64,000 nucleotides of DNA, taken from Luteococcus sanguinis (GTDB lineage Bacteria > Actinomycetota > Actinomycetes > Propionibacteriales > Propionibacteriaceae). Below are positions 24,207 through 32,339 of the stretch, one piece after another. The stretch covers positions 62,001 to 126,000 of the forward strand of contig NZ_BAAAKI010000003.1 in NCBI RefSeq assembly GCF_039527675.1. Direction: 5' to 3'. The position numbers were made by a program, and so were the translations under genes. Under the pieces are notes generated by a model that saw only the letters and a program-made list of their open reading frames with translations, was not told the DNA's origin and did no database searches. The first letter of the stretch is position 1; the number at the start of each line of letters is the position of its first letter.

Positions 24207-24236
24207 GCCCCGCCTGATGGCGGGGCAGTTTTGTTT
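24207..24236 (+). terminator. Rho-independent terminator after tRNA-Ala
   Basis: GCCCCGCC-TGAT-GGCGGGGC, an 8-base-pair perfect stem, followed by AGTTTTGTTT. The remaining 155 bases up to the TetR gene show no gene. Confidence 0.85.
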
Positions 24237-24391
24237 CTGCGGTGACTTCGGCCGGGGCATCGATGCTGGTGTGGGCGAGGACTCTGGGTCGCTTGCTCGC
24301 CTGAAGCGCCCAGGTTCTGTGCCCACGTCTGTGGAATGGCCAGACAGGCCGCCCCTGTCCGGCAAGCCACGCATCGAGGGCGGCTTTCGGG

Positions 24392-25123
24392 TCAACGGGC
24401 CGCGCTCGCTCCCGCCACCACGAGGTCGACAAGGCGGCGCAGCGCCTCGTCAATGTTCTCCCCGCTGATTCGCTTCTGCCGGGAGCGGTTGAGCTCGGCC
24501 AGCGCCCCTGCGACGATGAGCCGGGCGCCAGCTTCCGCAACCGCACCGGGTGCATCGCCGGCGGTGCCTGTCGCACCGTCCCGCGCCGCTCCGAGCGCAC
24601 CTGAAGCGTCGGCTCGGCCATCCCGCAGGCGCGCGGCGATCTGCTCTTCGAGGTTGGCGACGCGGTCGAGGACGTGGCGGCGGTGCGGCATGTCCGCACC
24701 GAAGAGGATCTCGCGGGCGACCCACGTCGCGGGCTCCGGCCAGCGCCGCATCGCGGTGACGAGCGGCGAGATGATCGTCGCGATCTGGGCCGCGGTCTCC
24801 CCGCCCACCGGCGCGGTGCCGGCCCCGCTGGGCGCGGCGAACGCGGAGCGCGCAGCGGTGGTCGTCGCGTGCTCGTGAGCTCCCCACAGTGCATCGACGA
24901 CCATCATGAGCAGCTCCGCCTTCGTCGCGGCGTACAGGAAGACAGTCCCCTCAGCCACATCCGCTGCGCGCGCGACCTCGCTCATCGAGGTGCGCTCGAA
25001 CCCGCGCTCCTCGAACAGCGCGCGCGCCGCAGCGAGAATGCGGGCGCGCTTCTCCGCCTTCGCCCGCTCGCGCCTGCCCGGTGTCGCCGATCGCACCAGC
25101 ATCGTGTCATCCCGGGTACCCAT
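24392..25123 (-). CDS. TetR family transcriptional regulator
   Basis: Likely repressor of itself and of the divergent oleate hydratase gene. It has 243 residues. The N-terminal DNA-binding domain (about 20-68) includes ILAAARALFEERGFERTSM and the recognition helix region AEGTVFLYAATKAELL. The C-terminal ligand domain is Ala-rich and not recognisable; a fatty-acid ligand would suit the neighbour. The ATG at 25123 has TACAAT 6 bases upstream. Its promoter, the ohyA promoter and an inverted repeat overlap in 30 bases, the classic divergent TetR arrangement. Confidence 0.88.
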   Translation of the reverse strand: MGTRDDTMLVRSATPGRRERAKAEKRARILAAARALFEERGFERTSMSEVARAADVAEGTVFLYAATKAELLMMVVDALWGAHEHATTTAARSAFAAPSGAGTAPVGGETAAQIATIISPLVTAMRRWPEPATWVAREILFGADMPHRRHVLDRVANLEEQIAARLRDGRADASGALGAARDGATGTAGDAPGAVAEAGARLIVAGALAELNRSRQKRISGENIDEALRRLVDLVVAGASAAR

Positions 25124-25129
25124 CCCCCC

Positions 25130-25135
25130 ATTGTA
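25130..25135 (-). promoter_or_regulatory. -10 element of the tetR gene
   Basis: TACAAT on the minus strand, 6 bases before the ATG at 25123. It overlaps the -35 of the divergent gene. Confidence 0.5.
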
Positions 25136-25158
25136 GAAGACTCAATCCTGAGTAGACT
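25131..25158 (+). promoter_or_regulatory. ohyA promoter with TetR operator candidate
   Basis: TTGTAG (25131-25136) and TAGACT (25153-25158) are 16 bases apart. Between them lies the inverted repeat ACTCA-ATCC-TGAGT (25140-25153). A bound TetR dimer there would block both divergent promoters. Confidence 0.5.
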
Positions 25159-25209
25159 CGGTGATGAGCCGGATGACCGGCATCCGGCACGCGTCGGGAA
25201 GGATGAACC

Positions 25210-26967
25210 ATGCAGCACACGGCAGGTAACTACGAGGCGTTCGCGCGTCCCCGCCCCGCACAGCACGCGCAGGAGACGAAGGCCTACATCGTCGGCAGCG
25301 GGCTGGCCGGGCTCGCGGCGGCCGTCTTCCTCATCCGCGACGCCGGGGTCCCCGGCGCCAACGTCACGATCCTCGAGAAGGGCGAGATCGCCGGCGGTGC
25401 GCTCGACGGCCTCGACGTCCCGGAGAAGGGCTTCGTCATCCGCGGCGGCCGGGAGCTGGAGAACCACATGGAGTGCCTGTGGGACATGATGCGCTCCATC
25501 CCCTCCCTCGAGCTCGAGGACGCCTCCGTGCTCGACGAGTTCTACTGGCTCAACAAGGACGACCCCAACTACTCGCTGCGCCGCGCCACCGTGCGCCGGG
25601 GCGAGGACGCCGGCCACGAGGGCCGCTTCGACCTGCCGAAGCGGGCGCAGAAGGACCTGTTGAAGATCTTCCTCGCCGAGCGCTCCGAGATGGAGGGCAA
25701 GCGCATCGACGAGGTGATGGGCCGCGAGTTCCTCGACTCGCCGTTCTGGATGTACTGGCGGACGATGTTCGCCTTCGAGGAGTGGCACTCCGCGCTCGAG
25801 TTCAAGCTCTACCTCCACCGCTTCATCCACCACATCGGCGGGCTGCCCGACTTCACGGCGCTGAAGTTCACGAAGTACAACCAGTACGAGTCCTTCGTCC
25901 TGCCACTCATGCACTACCTCACCGAGCACGGCGTCGTCTTCCGCTCCGGCACCGAGGTCCTCGATGTGGACTTCGCCCACCGCAACGGCGAGATCCGCGC
26001 CACCGCGATCCGCTGCCGCCGCGACGGCGCCGAGGAGACCATCGAGCTCGGTGAGCACGACCTCGCGCTGATGACGATCGGCTCGCTCGTGGACAACTCC
26101 GATGACGGCGACCATCACACGCCCGCAGTGCTCAACGAGGGCCCGGCCCCGGCCTGGGACCTGTGGAAGCGCATCGCGAAGAAGGACCCGGCGTTCGGGC
26201 GCCCGGAGGTCTTCTGCTCGACGATCGAGGAGACGAAGTGGGAGTCGGCCACCGTCACGACGCTCGATGAGCGCATCCCGGCCTACATCGAGCGCATCGC
26301 CGAGCGCGATCCGTTCAGTGGCCGCGTGGTCACCGGCGGCATCGTCACCGCCGAGGACTCCTCCTGGCTGCTGAGTTGGACGGTCAATCGCCAGCCGCAT
26401 TTCAAGAAGCAGCCGAAGGATCAGATCGTCGTCTGGGTCTACGGACTGTTCGTCGACGTCGACGGCGACTACGTGAAGAAGCCCCTGGCGCAGTGCACCG
26501 GCGAGGAGATCACCCAGGAGTGGCTCTACCACCTGGGCGTGCCCGTCGAGGAGATCCCAGAGCTCGCGGCGACCGGCGCCCGGTGCGTGCCGGTCATGAT
26601 GCCCTACGTGACGAGCTTCTTCATGCCCCGCCGCGCGGGTGACCGGCCGCAGGTCGTGCCGGAGGGAGCGGCGAACTTCGCGTTCCTCGGGCAGTTCGCG
26701 GAGACCGGCCGCGACACGATCTTCACGACCGAGTACTCGGTGCGCACCGGCATGGAGGCCGTCTACGAACTCCTCGACGTGGAGCGCGGCGTGCCGGAGA
26801 CCTGGGGCTCCACGTACGATGTGCGCGACCTGCTCGAGGCCTCGTCGCGCATGCGCGACGGCAAGAAGGTGGAGATGCCCGGCCCGGCCGCGCTGCGCGG
26901 CTACCTGCGCGGCAGGCTCGAGCACGGGGAAATCGGCCACCTCCTCGAGGAGCACGGCCTGATCTGA
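25210..26967 (+). CDS. ohyA: Oleate hydratase
   Basis: FAD-containing enzyme that adds water to the cis-9 double bond of unsaturated fatty acids such as oleate, giving 10-hydroxy acids; it detoxifies host or environmental fatty acids. It has 585 residues, normal for the myosin-cross-reactive antigen family. The FAD motif GSGLAG is at about 29-34, followed by FLIRDAGVPGANVTILEK. Further family blocks are FWMYWRTMFAFEEWHSALEF and GQFAETGRDTIFTTEYSVRT near 495-514. The ATG has GGAAGGA upstream. It is divergent from tetR, which probably senses fatty acids. Its place next to a tRNA suggests acquisition. Confidence 0.95.
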   Translation: MQHTAGNYEAFARPRPAQHAQETKAYIVGSGLAGLAAAVFLIRDAGVPGANVTILEKGEIAGGALDGLDVPEKGFVIRGGRELENHMECLWDMMRSIPSLELEDASVLDEFYWLNKDDPNYSLRRATVRRGEDAGHEGRFDLPKRAQKDLLKIFLAERSEMEGKRIDEVMGREFLDSPFWMYWRTMFAFEEWHSALEFKLYLHRFIHHIGGLPDFTALKFTKYNQYESFVLPLMHYLTEHGVVFRSGTEVLDVDFAHRNGEIRATAIRCRRDGAEETIELGEHDLALMTIGSLVDNSDDGDHHTPAVLNEGPAPAWDLWKRIAKKDPAFGRPEVFCSTIEETKWESATVTTLDERIPAYIERIAERDPFSGRVVTGGIVTAEDSSWLLSWTVNRQPHFKKQPKDQIVVWVYGLFVDVDGDYVKKPLAQCTGEEITQEWLYHLGVPVEEIPELAATGARCVPVMMPYVTSFFMPRRAGDRPQVVPEGAANFAFLGQFAETGRDTIFTTEYSVRTGMEAVYELLDVERGVPETWGSTYDVRDLLEASSRMRDGKKVEMPGPAALRGYLRGRLEHGEIGHLLEEHGLI

Positions 26968-27035
26968 GCCTTCGCCCGCCCCTCGCGGGCGCGCCCCGGC
27001 CCCGAGGCGCGCTCGGGGGTGCCCGGCGGAGGTCG

Positions 27036-27119
27036 GTGCACCTGCACGGGCTGCCCGCCGCCCGCCATCCCCATGTCATGGTCCAGCCGGTCGCCGTCGA
27101 GACGGAACACGCGCTGATG
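27036..27119 (-). pseudogene. Remnant resembling the C-terminus of a heme-binding beta-barrel (FABP/nitrobindin-like) protein
   Basis: One minus-strand frame reads HQRVFRLDGDRLDHDMGMA followed by GGGQPVQVH, which resembles the last strands of actinobacterial FABP-like/nitrobindin (DUF1794) proteins, usually ending in a pattern like DGDxLxYxMxMxxVGQPLQxHL. No start, no upstream domain and no proper C-terminus are present, so if the resemblance holds it is a fragment, left beside the TetR-OhyA insertion. A GC-rich hairpin (26989-27012) lies between it and the end of ohyA and may act as a terminator. Confidence 0.3.
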
Positions 27120-27158
27120 TGCTCCACCCATTACGCAGATGGAGTAACCAGGGCCCCA

Positions 27159-27191
27159 TGTCGAGGCCCTTTGTCGACATCTCCATAGAGT
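27159..27191 (+). promoter_or_regulatory. marR promoter with operator candidate
   Basis: Inverted repeat TGTCGA-N9-TCGACA (27159-27179) directly upstream of TAGAGT (27186-27191), which ends 9 bases before the marR ATG. It suits autorepression by a MarR dimer. Confidence 0.45.
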
Positions 27192-27200
27192 GGACGAATC

Positions 27201-27677
27201 ATGGCTACCAGCGACAGAAGACACCTCGAATCCCAGCTGCATGACCGTCTGAACGCGGCCAGCGCCCGGAACCTGCGCGCGATCAGCCGGTTCGCAGGGG
27301 CCAACGGCTTGGTGTTGTCGGACCTGCGTGCGCTCATGCAGCTGAAGACCGCTGAGGATGAGGGGGCGGCCCACCTGACACCCGGCGACCTGGCCAAATT
27401 CCTGGAGCTGTCCAGCGGGGCGGTGACCTACCTGGTCGAACGGCTGTCGCGGGCCGGACTGGTCGTCTCCGAGCGTGACCCGGACGATCGACGGCGCGCG
27501 CGGGTACTGCTGACGGCCGAGGGCACGCAGGTGGTGGCTCGCCTGACCTCGGGCTTGCACGGCGTGGAGGTCTTGGCGCTCACCACGATCAGCGATACCG
27601 ACCTCGCGGCAGCCGTCCGGGTACTGGAACTGTTGGACTCGGCCCTGGACTCATATGCGGGGCGTTTCTCGAACTGA
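27201..27677 (+). CDS. MarR family transcriptional regulator
   Basis: Winged-helix dimeric regulator, 158 residues. LTPGDLAKFLELSSGAVTYL (about 54-73) is the HTH, and SERDPDDRRRARVLLTAEG is the wing motif typical of MarR. No divergent or downstream target gene is present: the gene ends at a hairpin shared with the convergent DUF2853 gene, so its regulon, apart from its own promoter, is elsewhere. The ATG is 9 bases from a -10 hexamer. Confidence 0.9.
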   Translation: MATSDRRHLESQLHDRLNAASARNLRAISRFAGANGLVLSDLRALMQLKTAEDEGAAHLTPGDLAKFLELSSGAVTYLVERLSRAGLVVSERDPDDRRRARVLLTAEGTQVVARLTSGLHGVEVLALTTISDTDLAAAVRVLELLDSALDSYAGRFSN

Positions 27678-27706
27678 TCGGCAGCCAAGTCGTGCCCGGG
27701 AACGAC

Positions 27707-27730
27707 GAAGGCCCCCTCGCGGGGGCCTTC
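27707..27730. terminator. Bidirectional hairpin between marR and DUF2853 gene
   Basis: Perfect 10-base-pair stem GAAGGCCCCC-TCGC-GGGGGCCTTC between convergent genes. It has no long T run on either side, so termination is probable but not certain. Confidence 0.65.
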
Positions 27731-27753
27731 GCCCACAATCGGGATCGACGGGA

Positions 27754-28062
27754 TCAGCGGAACATGTCCAGCTTGCCGTAGTGCTCGGCGAGCAGGTAGT
27801 AGACGGTGAGTCGCGAGTTTCGGCCCGGGATTTTCTTCACGACGTCCATGATGGCCTTGTCGATCGCTTCGTCACTCTCGGAGACACCCAGCTTCTTCTT
27901 CACGAAGTTCTCGCGCACGGCCTTGAGCTCGCCGGTGTCACCTTCCGAGACCGTCGCGCTGTCGGGGCGACTGAGCACGAGTCGGTAGGTCTTCTCCATG
28001 TTCGCGACGACGGTGTCGTCGACTGTCGAGGCGTACTTCTTGATGTCTGCAAGATGGTCCAT
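27754..28062 (-). CDS. DUF2853 family protein
   Basis: Small cytoplasmic protein of 102 residues, with the family's helical pattern and the C-terminal NSRLTVYYLLAEHYGKLDMF. No enzymatic motif is seen and the function is unknown. The ATG at 28062 has AGGAG 7 bases upstream. A longer frame upstream would run through the divergent gene's leader and is not supported. Confidence 0.8.
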   Translation of the reverse strand: MDHLADIKKYASTVDDTVVANMEKTYRLVLSRPDSATVSEGDTGELKAVRENFVKKKLGVSESDEAIDKAIMDVVKKIPGRNSRLTVYYLLAEHYGKLDMFR

Positions 28063-28209
28063 CGATGGGCTCCTGTTCGCTTGCCGGCCCGGGTTGGCTC
28101 GGGGCCTGAACCAAGCATGTACCCCTTTGGGCGAGGGGAGGAAGAAAATCCTTCCGCCACCTGCGAAAGTTCTGGTGGCCTCGGCGATGGCTTGGCCACA
28201 GTGGAGGTC

Positions 28210-28521
28210 ATGACCGATCAGTTGAACGATGACCTGGAGCCCATGGACCCGTCGAGTGACGTGCTGGAGGAGGCCGAGATCAGAAGCGACTGGGAGCAGT
28301 CCCAGAGCACACAGGACGCGCTGGACGACGGAGTCGACCTGGCCGTCCAACTGGACGACTCGAAGCGCTCCGATGCTCGCCTCGATGGCGTCGTCCCACT
28401 GGACGAGGAGATCGTCACCGATGACCTGACCACCTCTGAAACGATCGAGGACCGCATCCAGCAGGAGGAACCAGACCCCAACAGCGACATCGTCCCGCCG
28501 AACCCCGGGCGTCGCAACTGA
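28210..28521 (+). CDS. Small acidic protein, DUF5709-like
   Basis: Highly acidic 103-residue protein without membrane segments or cysteines, probably largely unstructured. The tail TTSETIEDRIQQEEPDPN resembles the conserved end of actinobacterial DUF5709 proteins (pattern ETxxxRxxxEEPDP), whose function is unknown. The ATG at 28210 has GGAGG just upstream; an earlier in-frame ATG at 28118 is less likely because the extension has an unrelated composition. The malic enzyme follows but has its own -10. Confidence 0.65.
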   Translation: MTDQLNDDLEPMDPSSDVLEEAEIRSDWEQSQSTQDALDDGVDLAVQLDDSKRSDARLDGVVPLDEEIVTDDLTTSETIEDRIQQEEPDPNSDIVPPNPGRRN

Positions 28522-28531
28522 TCGAGCGCCC

Positions 28532-28537
28532 TAGGCT
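28532..28537 (+). promoter_or_regulatory. -10 element of the malic enzyme gene
   Basis: TAGGCT, 7 bases before the ATG at 28545. Leaderless geometry. Confidence 0.5.
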
Positions 28538-28544
28538 GACGGGC

Positions 28545-30251
28545 ATGCCCCAGAGTTTCGAGTACGTACACGGCCCCGATGGCTACACACTGCGCATCAA
28601 GGCCCGTGGTCGGGAGGTGCTGACGAACCCGCTGACGAACCTGGGCACCGCCTTCACCCGCGAGCAGCGCATCGCGCTGGGGATCAACGCCCTGCTGCCG
28701 CCGAATGTCATGACGATGGCCAAGCAGCTCAAGCGGGTGTACGCGCAGTTCTCATCCCAGCCGGACGACTTGAGCAAGTACGTCTACATGAACACCATGC
28801 AGGAGCGGAACGAGACGCTGTTCTACCGCCTGCTGACCGAGCACATCGAGGAGATGCTGCCGATCGTCTACACGCCGACCATCGGCGCCGCGATCGAGAC
28901 CTACAGCCACTGGTACCACCGGCCGCGCGGCATCTACCTCAACATCGACGACCCGGATGGCATCAACCCCGGTCTGAAGAGCTACGGCCACGGCTGCGAG
29001 GACGTCGACCTGGTGGTCGTCACCGACTCGGAGGGCATTCTCGGCATCGGTGACCAGGGCGTTGGAGGCGTCGCCATCACCATCGGCAAGCTGTCGGTGT
29101 ACACGGCCGCGGCCGGCATCCACCCCAACCGTGCGCTCCCGGTGGTGTTGGACGTGGGCACCGACAACCTCGACCTACTCAACGACGAGTCCTATCTCGG
29201 GGTTCGCCATTCGCGGGTTCGAGATGCGCGTTACGACGAGTTCGTGGACCGCTTCGTGCAGTCGGTGACCGCCCTCTACCCGAACGCGATGATCCATTGG
29301 GAGGACTTCGGCGCCAACAACGCCCACCGCATCCTCGAGAAGTACCGCGAACAGATCTGTACCTTCAACGACGACATCCAGGGCACGGCAGCCGTCGTCG
29401 TCGCCGCCGTGCTGAGCGCGGTCAAGCGGAGCCGGACGAAGCTGTCGGACCATCGGCTCGTCGTCCACGGCGCAGGCACCGCAGGTGCCGGCATCGCGAA
29501 CCTGCTGGTGGAGGAGATGGTCTCCGAGGGCATGAGCCGCGAGGAGGCGCTGAGGCACTTCTGGGGGCTCGGCTCGGGCGGCCTGCTGCGGGAGGGCTCG
29601 AGACTCCGCGACTTCCAGAAGCCCTTCGCGCGCAGATCCGACGAGCTGGAAGGGTGGACGCTCGACCATCCGGGCCGGTACGAACTGGCGGACGTGGTGC
29701 GCAATGTGCAGCCGACGATCATGATCGGTACCTCGGCGCAGCCCGGTGCCTTCTCCGAGGCCATCGTGCGAGAGATGCACGCGCACTGCGAGCGTCCGAT
29801 CATCATGCCGCTGTCGAACCCGACCTCCCTGTCGGAGGCGACCCCGGCCGACCTGCTTCGTTGGACCCGGGGCAGGGCCCTGATCGCCACCGGCTCGCCG
29901 TTCGAGCCCGTCGAGTACGACGGGGTGACGCACCACATCGCCCAGGCCAACAATGCCCTGGTGTTCCCCGGACTGGGCCTGGGTGTGGCCGTGGCACGGG
30001 CCTCCCGGGTTAGCGATGCCATGATCGCCGCGTCCGCCGAGGCCGTGGCCTCCGTCGTGACGGACCGTGCTCCTGGCGCTTCCCTGCTGCCCAGCATGGA
30101 CAAGCTGCGCTCGGTCTCCGCGCGGGTGGCGATGGCGGTCGCTCAGACGGCCAAGGACGAGGGACTGGCCCGCGCCGAGCTCGACAACCTCGTCCAACAG
30201 GTGCACGAGGCGATGTGGGAGCCCGACTACCCCAACGTCGAGGTCGTCTGA
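28545..30251 (+). CDS. NAD-dependent malic enzyme
   Basis: Oxidative decarboxylation of L-malate to pyruvate and CO2 with NAD(P), 568 residues, the long SfcA/MaeA type. The N-terminal domain has LPIVYTPTIGAAIETYSHWY with the catalytic Tyr. The central metal-binding region is MIHWEDFGANNAHRILEKY and FNDDIQGTAAVVVAAVL, and the NAD fold starts at VVHGAGTAGAGIANLL. It connects the TCA branch with pyruvate and would sit opposite to ldh in a propionate or lactate fermentation. The next gene starts 2 bases after the stop, so they are co-transcribed. Confidence 0.94.
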   Translation: MPQSFEYVHGPDGYTLRIKARGREVLTNPLTNLGTAFTREQRIALGINALLPPNVMTMAKQLKRVYAQFSSQPDDLSKYVYMNTMQERNETLFYRLLTEHIEEMLPIVYTPTIGAAIETYSHWYHRPRGIYLNIDDPDGINPGLKSYGHGCEDVDLVVVTDSEGILGIGDQGVGGVAITIGKLSVYTAAAGIHPNRALPVVLDVGTDNLDLLNDESYLGVRHSRVRDARYDEFVDRFVQSVTALYPNAMIHWEDFGANNAHRILEKYREQICTFNDDIQGTAAVVVAAVLSAVKRSRTKLSDHRLVVHGAGTAGAGIANLLVEEMVSEGMSREEALRHFWGLGSGGLLREGSRLRDFQKPFARRSDELEGWTLDHPGRYELADVVRNVQPTIMIGTSAQPGAFSEAIVREMHAHCERPIIMPLSNPTSLSEATPADLLRWTRGRALIATGSPFEPVEYDGVTHHIAQANNALVFPGLGLGVAVARASRVSDAMIAASAEAVASVVTDRAPGASLLPSMDKLRSVSARVAMAVAQTAKDEGLARAELDNLVQQVHEAMWEPDYPNVEVV

Positions 30252-30253
30252 GA

Positions 30254-31159
30254 GTGACTGACGAGGCCTTTGCTCGGCCGGTACTCCCGTCACAGGTGTG
30301 GCAGGCTGCGCGTGAGCAGCACCGTTCCCGGGCCCACGGGTTGCTGGCGTCGGTTCAGCGACGCCGGAGCCGGGGCGAGAAGCACCCGGTCGAGGACTTC
30401 CTGTTCGAGTACTACAACCTGCGTCCGGGGCAGCTGGAGGCGTGGCATCCCGGGGTGGGCGTCGTGCTGGACGACCCGGATGGCGCGTTCGCGGGCGTGA
30501 AGTTCTACGTGCACGAGGCAGCCCACAGCCAGGTCGACGTCGAGGGTTTCATCGCGCGTCGCGCTGGCACCCTGGAATGGACGCGGAAGCTGCTGCGTGG
30601 CACCGCCAGCCGCCCGGCCCAGCTGGGCTGTTTTGGGATGCACGAGTGGGCGATGGTCTACCACCTGCGGCCCGACCAGACTCGCCACCCCTACCTGGGC
30701 CTGCGACTGTCACCGGAGGAGGTGGCATCGGCGGTGGAGTCGGTCGGGCTGCGCTGCTCGCACTTCGACGCCTTCCGCTTCTTCACCGACGACGCGGTGC
30801 CGCTGAACCTGTCGGCGCCGACGCGCGAGTCACAGCCCGAGCTGGACCAGCCGGGGTGTCTGCACGCGAACATGGACCTCTACGGCAAGATTGCCTGCAA
30901 GCTGGTTCCCGTGTACAGCTCAGAGCTGGTGCTTGACGCTTTCATGCTGGCCCGTGACATTCGAGAGCTGGACATGCGCGCCAGTCCTTATGACCTGGCC
31001 GATTGGGGCTACGGGCCAGTTGAGGTCGAGACTCCGGGTGGACGGGCTGAGTACGTGAGGCAACAGCGTGGGTTTGCAGAGCGTGGGGCAGTGATCCGGC
31101 AACAGCTCCTGGACGTACTCGACTCGCTCGGAAGCGATCGTGGACGGGGCGGGGCCTGA
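30254..31159 (+). CDS. Conserved actinobacterial protein, commonly labelled 3-methyladenine DNA glycosylase
   Basis: Protein of 301 residues belonging to a family that databases often call 3-methyladenine DNA glycosylase. I see no HhH-GPD, AAG or AlkD-type signature, so the label should be treated with caution. Conserved-looking blocks are GEKHPVEDFLFEYYNLRPGQ (near 36-55), FGMHEWAMVYH, and the His/Asp-containing CSHFDAFRFFTDDA and CLHANMDLYGKIACKL. The many His, Asp and Cys in these could bind metal. The GTG start lies just after the malic enzyme stop, which suggests co-expression. The function is better given as unknown. Confidence 0.7.
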   Translation: MTDEAFARPVLPSQVWQAAREQHRSRAHGLLASVQRRRSRGEKHPVEDFLFEYYNLRPGQLEAWHPGVGVVLDDPDGAFAGVKFYVHEAAHSQVDVEGFIARRAGTLEWTRKLLRGTASRPAQLGCFGMHEWAMVYHLRPDQTRHPYLGLRLSPEEVASAVESVGLRCSHFDAFRFFTDDAVPLNLSAPTRESQPELDQPGCLHANMDLYGKIACKLVPVYSSELVLDAFMLARDIRELDMRASPYDLADWGYGPVEVETPGGRAEYVRQQRGFAERGAVIRQQLLDVLDSLGSDRGRGGA

Positions 31160-31249
31160 CCCCGGTTCCTGGGCACGCTGCAACCAGCACCTGGTGCTGG
31201 GAGGCGAGATGATCTGGGAATCGTGGACAGGAAGGACTACTCCCGTCAC

Positions 31250-32176
31250 TCAGGCGGGTTGGCCGACGAGCTCGCGCTCGTCGCTGCCGCTGGGCGCGGG
31301 CGTCTCGGCGGCCACCTCGGCCCGAAACGCCCGCACGCTGTAGGCGACAGCGGCGATCCATCCGGCCCACACGAGGCCGTAGACGACCCACTTCGCGGCG
31401 TCGTCCAAGGCGAGGCCGTCCTTGCCCATGATCGTCCTGGAGTTGGTCAGGACGATGAGGCCACCGACCAGCGAGCCGAGGATCCGTGGAGGGATCGCGC
31501 GCACGAGCCAGGCAGCGATCGGTGCGGCGATCGCCCCGCCGATGAAGAGCATCGCGACCCAGGAGAAGTTGATGCCCTGAGAGCCGAGGGCGGCGAGGAA
31601 GCCGATGCTCGCGGCGACCGAGATGAGGAACTCGCTGGCGTCGATCGAGCCGATGACCTTGCGCGGCTCCAGCCGGCCGCTGGCGAGGATCGCCGGGGTG
31701 CCGACAGGCCCCCAACCGCCGCCACCGGTCGCGTCGACGAAGCCGCCGAAAAGTCCCAGGGGAGCGAGGAAACGCTTGCGCAGCGGGGTGCCGATGCGGT
31801 CCTTGCGCAGCCCCTTGAAGGTGAAACGCAGCAGGACGTAGAGCCCCAGCGCGAGCAGGATGCCCGACATGAACGGCTTGGCCGTCGAGGTGTCGAGGCT
31901 GGCGAGGAAGGTGGCGCCGGCGAAGGCGCCGACTGCCCCGGGGAGGCCGATCTTGAGCACGACCGTCCAGTCGACGTTGCCGAAGCGCCAGTGCGAGGCA
32001 CCGGAGACGAGGGTCGTGCCGATCTCCGCGAGGTGGACGGTGGCCGAGGCGGCGACGGGGTTGGTCCCGATCGCGAGCAGCAGCGTGGTCGTCGTGACGC
32101 CGTACGCCATGCCGAGCGATCCGTCGACGAGCTGGGCGAGCAGGCCGACGATGGCCAGGAGGACTAACTTGCGCAT
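31250..32176 (-). CDS. TauE/SafE family membrane transporter (sulfite exporter-like)
   Basis: Polytopic membrane protein of 308 residues with about eight segments and the TauE/SafE internal duplication: GLLAQLVDGSLGMAYGVTTT near the start and GLFGGFVDATGGGGWGPVGT at mid-protein. Family members export sulfite, sulfoacetate or related anions. The divergent neighbour is an Rrf2 regulator, and Rrf2 proteins often control sulfur or cysteine metabolism, which supports a sulfur substrate. The ATG at 32176 matches the conserved MRKLVLLAIVG start. Confidence 0.85.
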   Translation of the reverse strand: MRKLVLLAIVGLLAQLVDGSLGMAYGVTTTTLLLAIGTNPVAASATVHLAEIGTTLVSGASHWRFGNVDWTVVLKIGLPGAVGAFAGATFLASLDTSTAKPFMSGILLALGLYVLLRFTFKGLRKDRIGTPLRKRFLAPLGLFGGFVDATGGGGWGPVGTPAILASGRLEPRKVIGSIDASEFLISVAASIGFLAALGSQGINFSWVAMLFIGGAIAAPIAAWLVRAIPPRILGSLVGGLIVLTNSRTIMGKDGLALDDAAKWVVYGLVWAGWIAAVAYSVRAFRAEVAAETPAPSGSDERELVGQPA

Positions 32177-32327
32177 ACCAAGGACTCTTTTCCGTGAGGA
32201 GTGTGCGGCGCTCCGTGGTCCATATGTCCCACGTAACAAGTAGGAGTTTCAGGGAACCCCCTGCTGTTGGTCAAGCAGCGACACGTGATGTCTCAGGACG
32301 TGGTCACCACCGGCGATCCCAGCCCGC

Positions 32328-32333
32328 CATACT
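32328..32333 (+). promoter_or_regulatory. -10 element of the Rrf2 gene
   Basis: CATACT, 6 bases before the ATG at 32340. A weak match but in the standard leaderless position. Confidence 0.35.
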
Positions 32334-32339
32334 GAGGGC

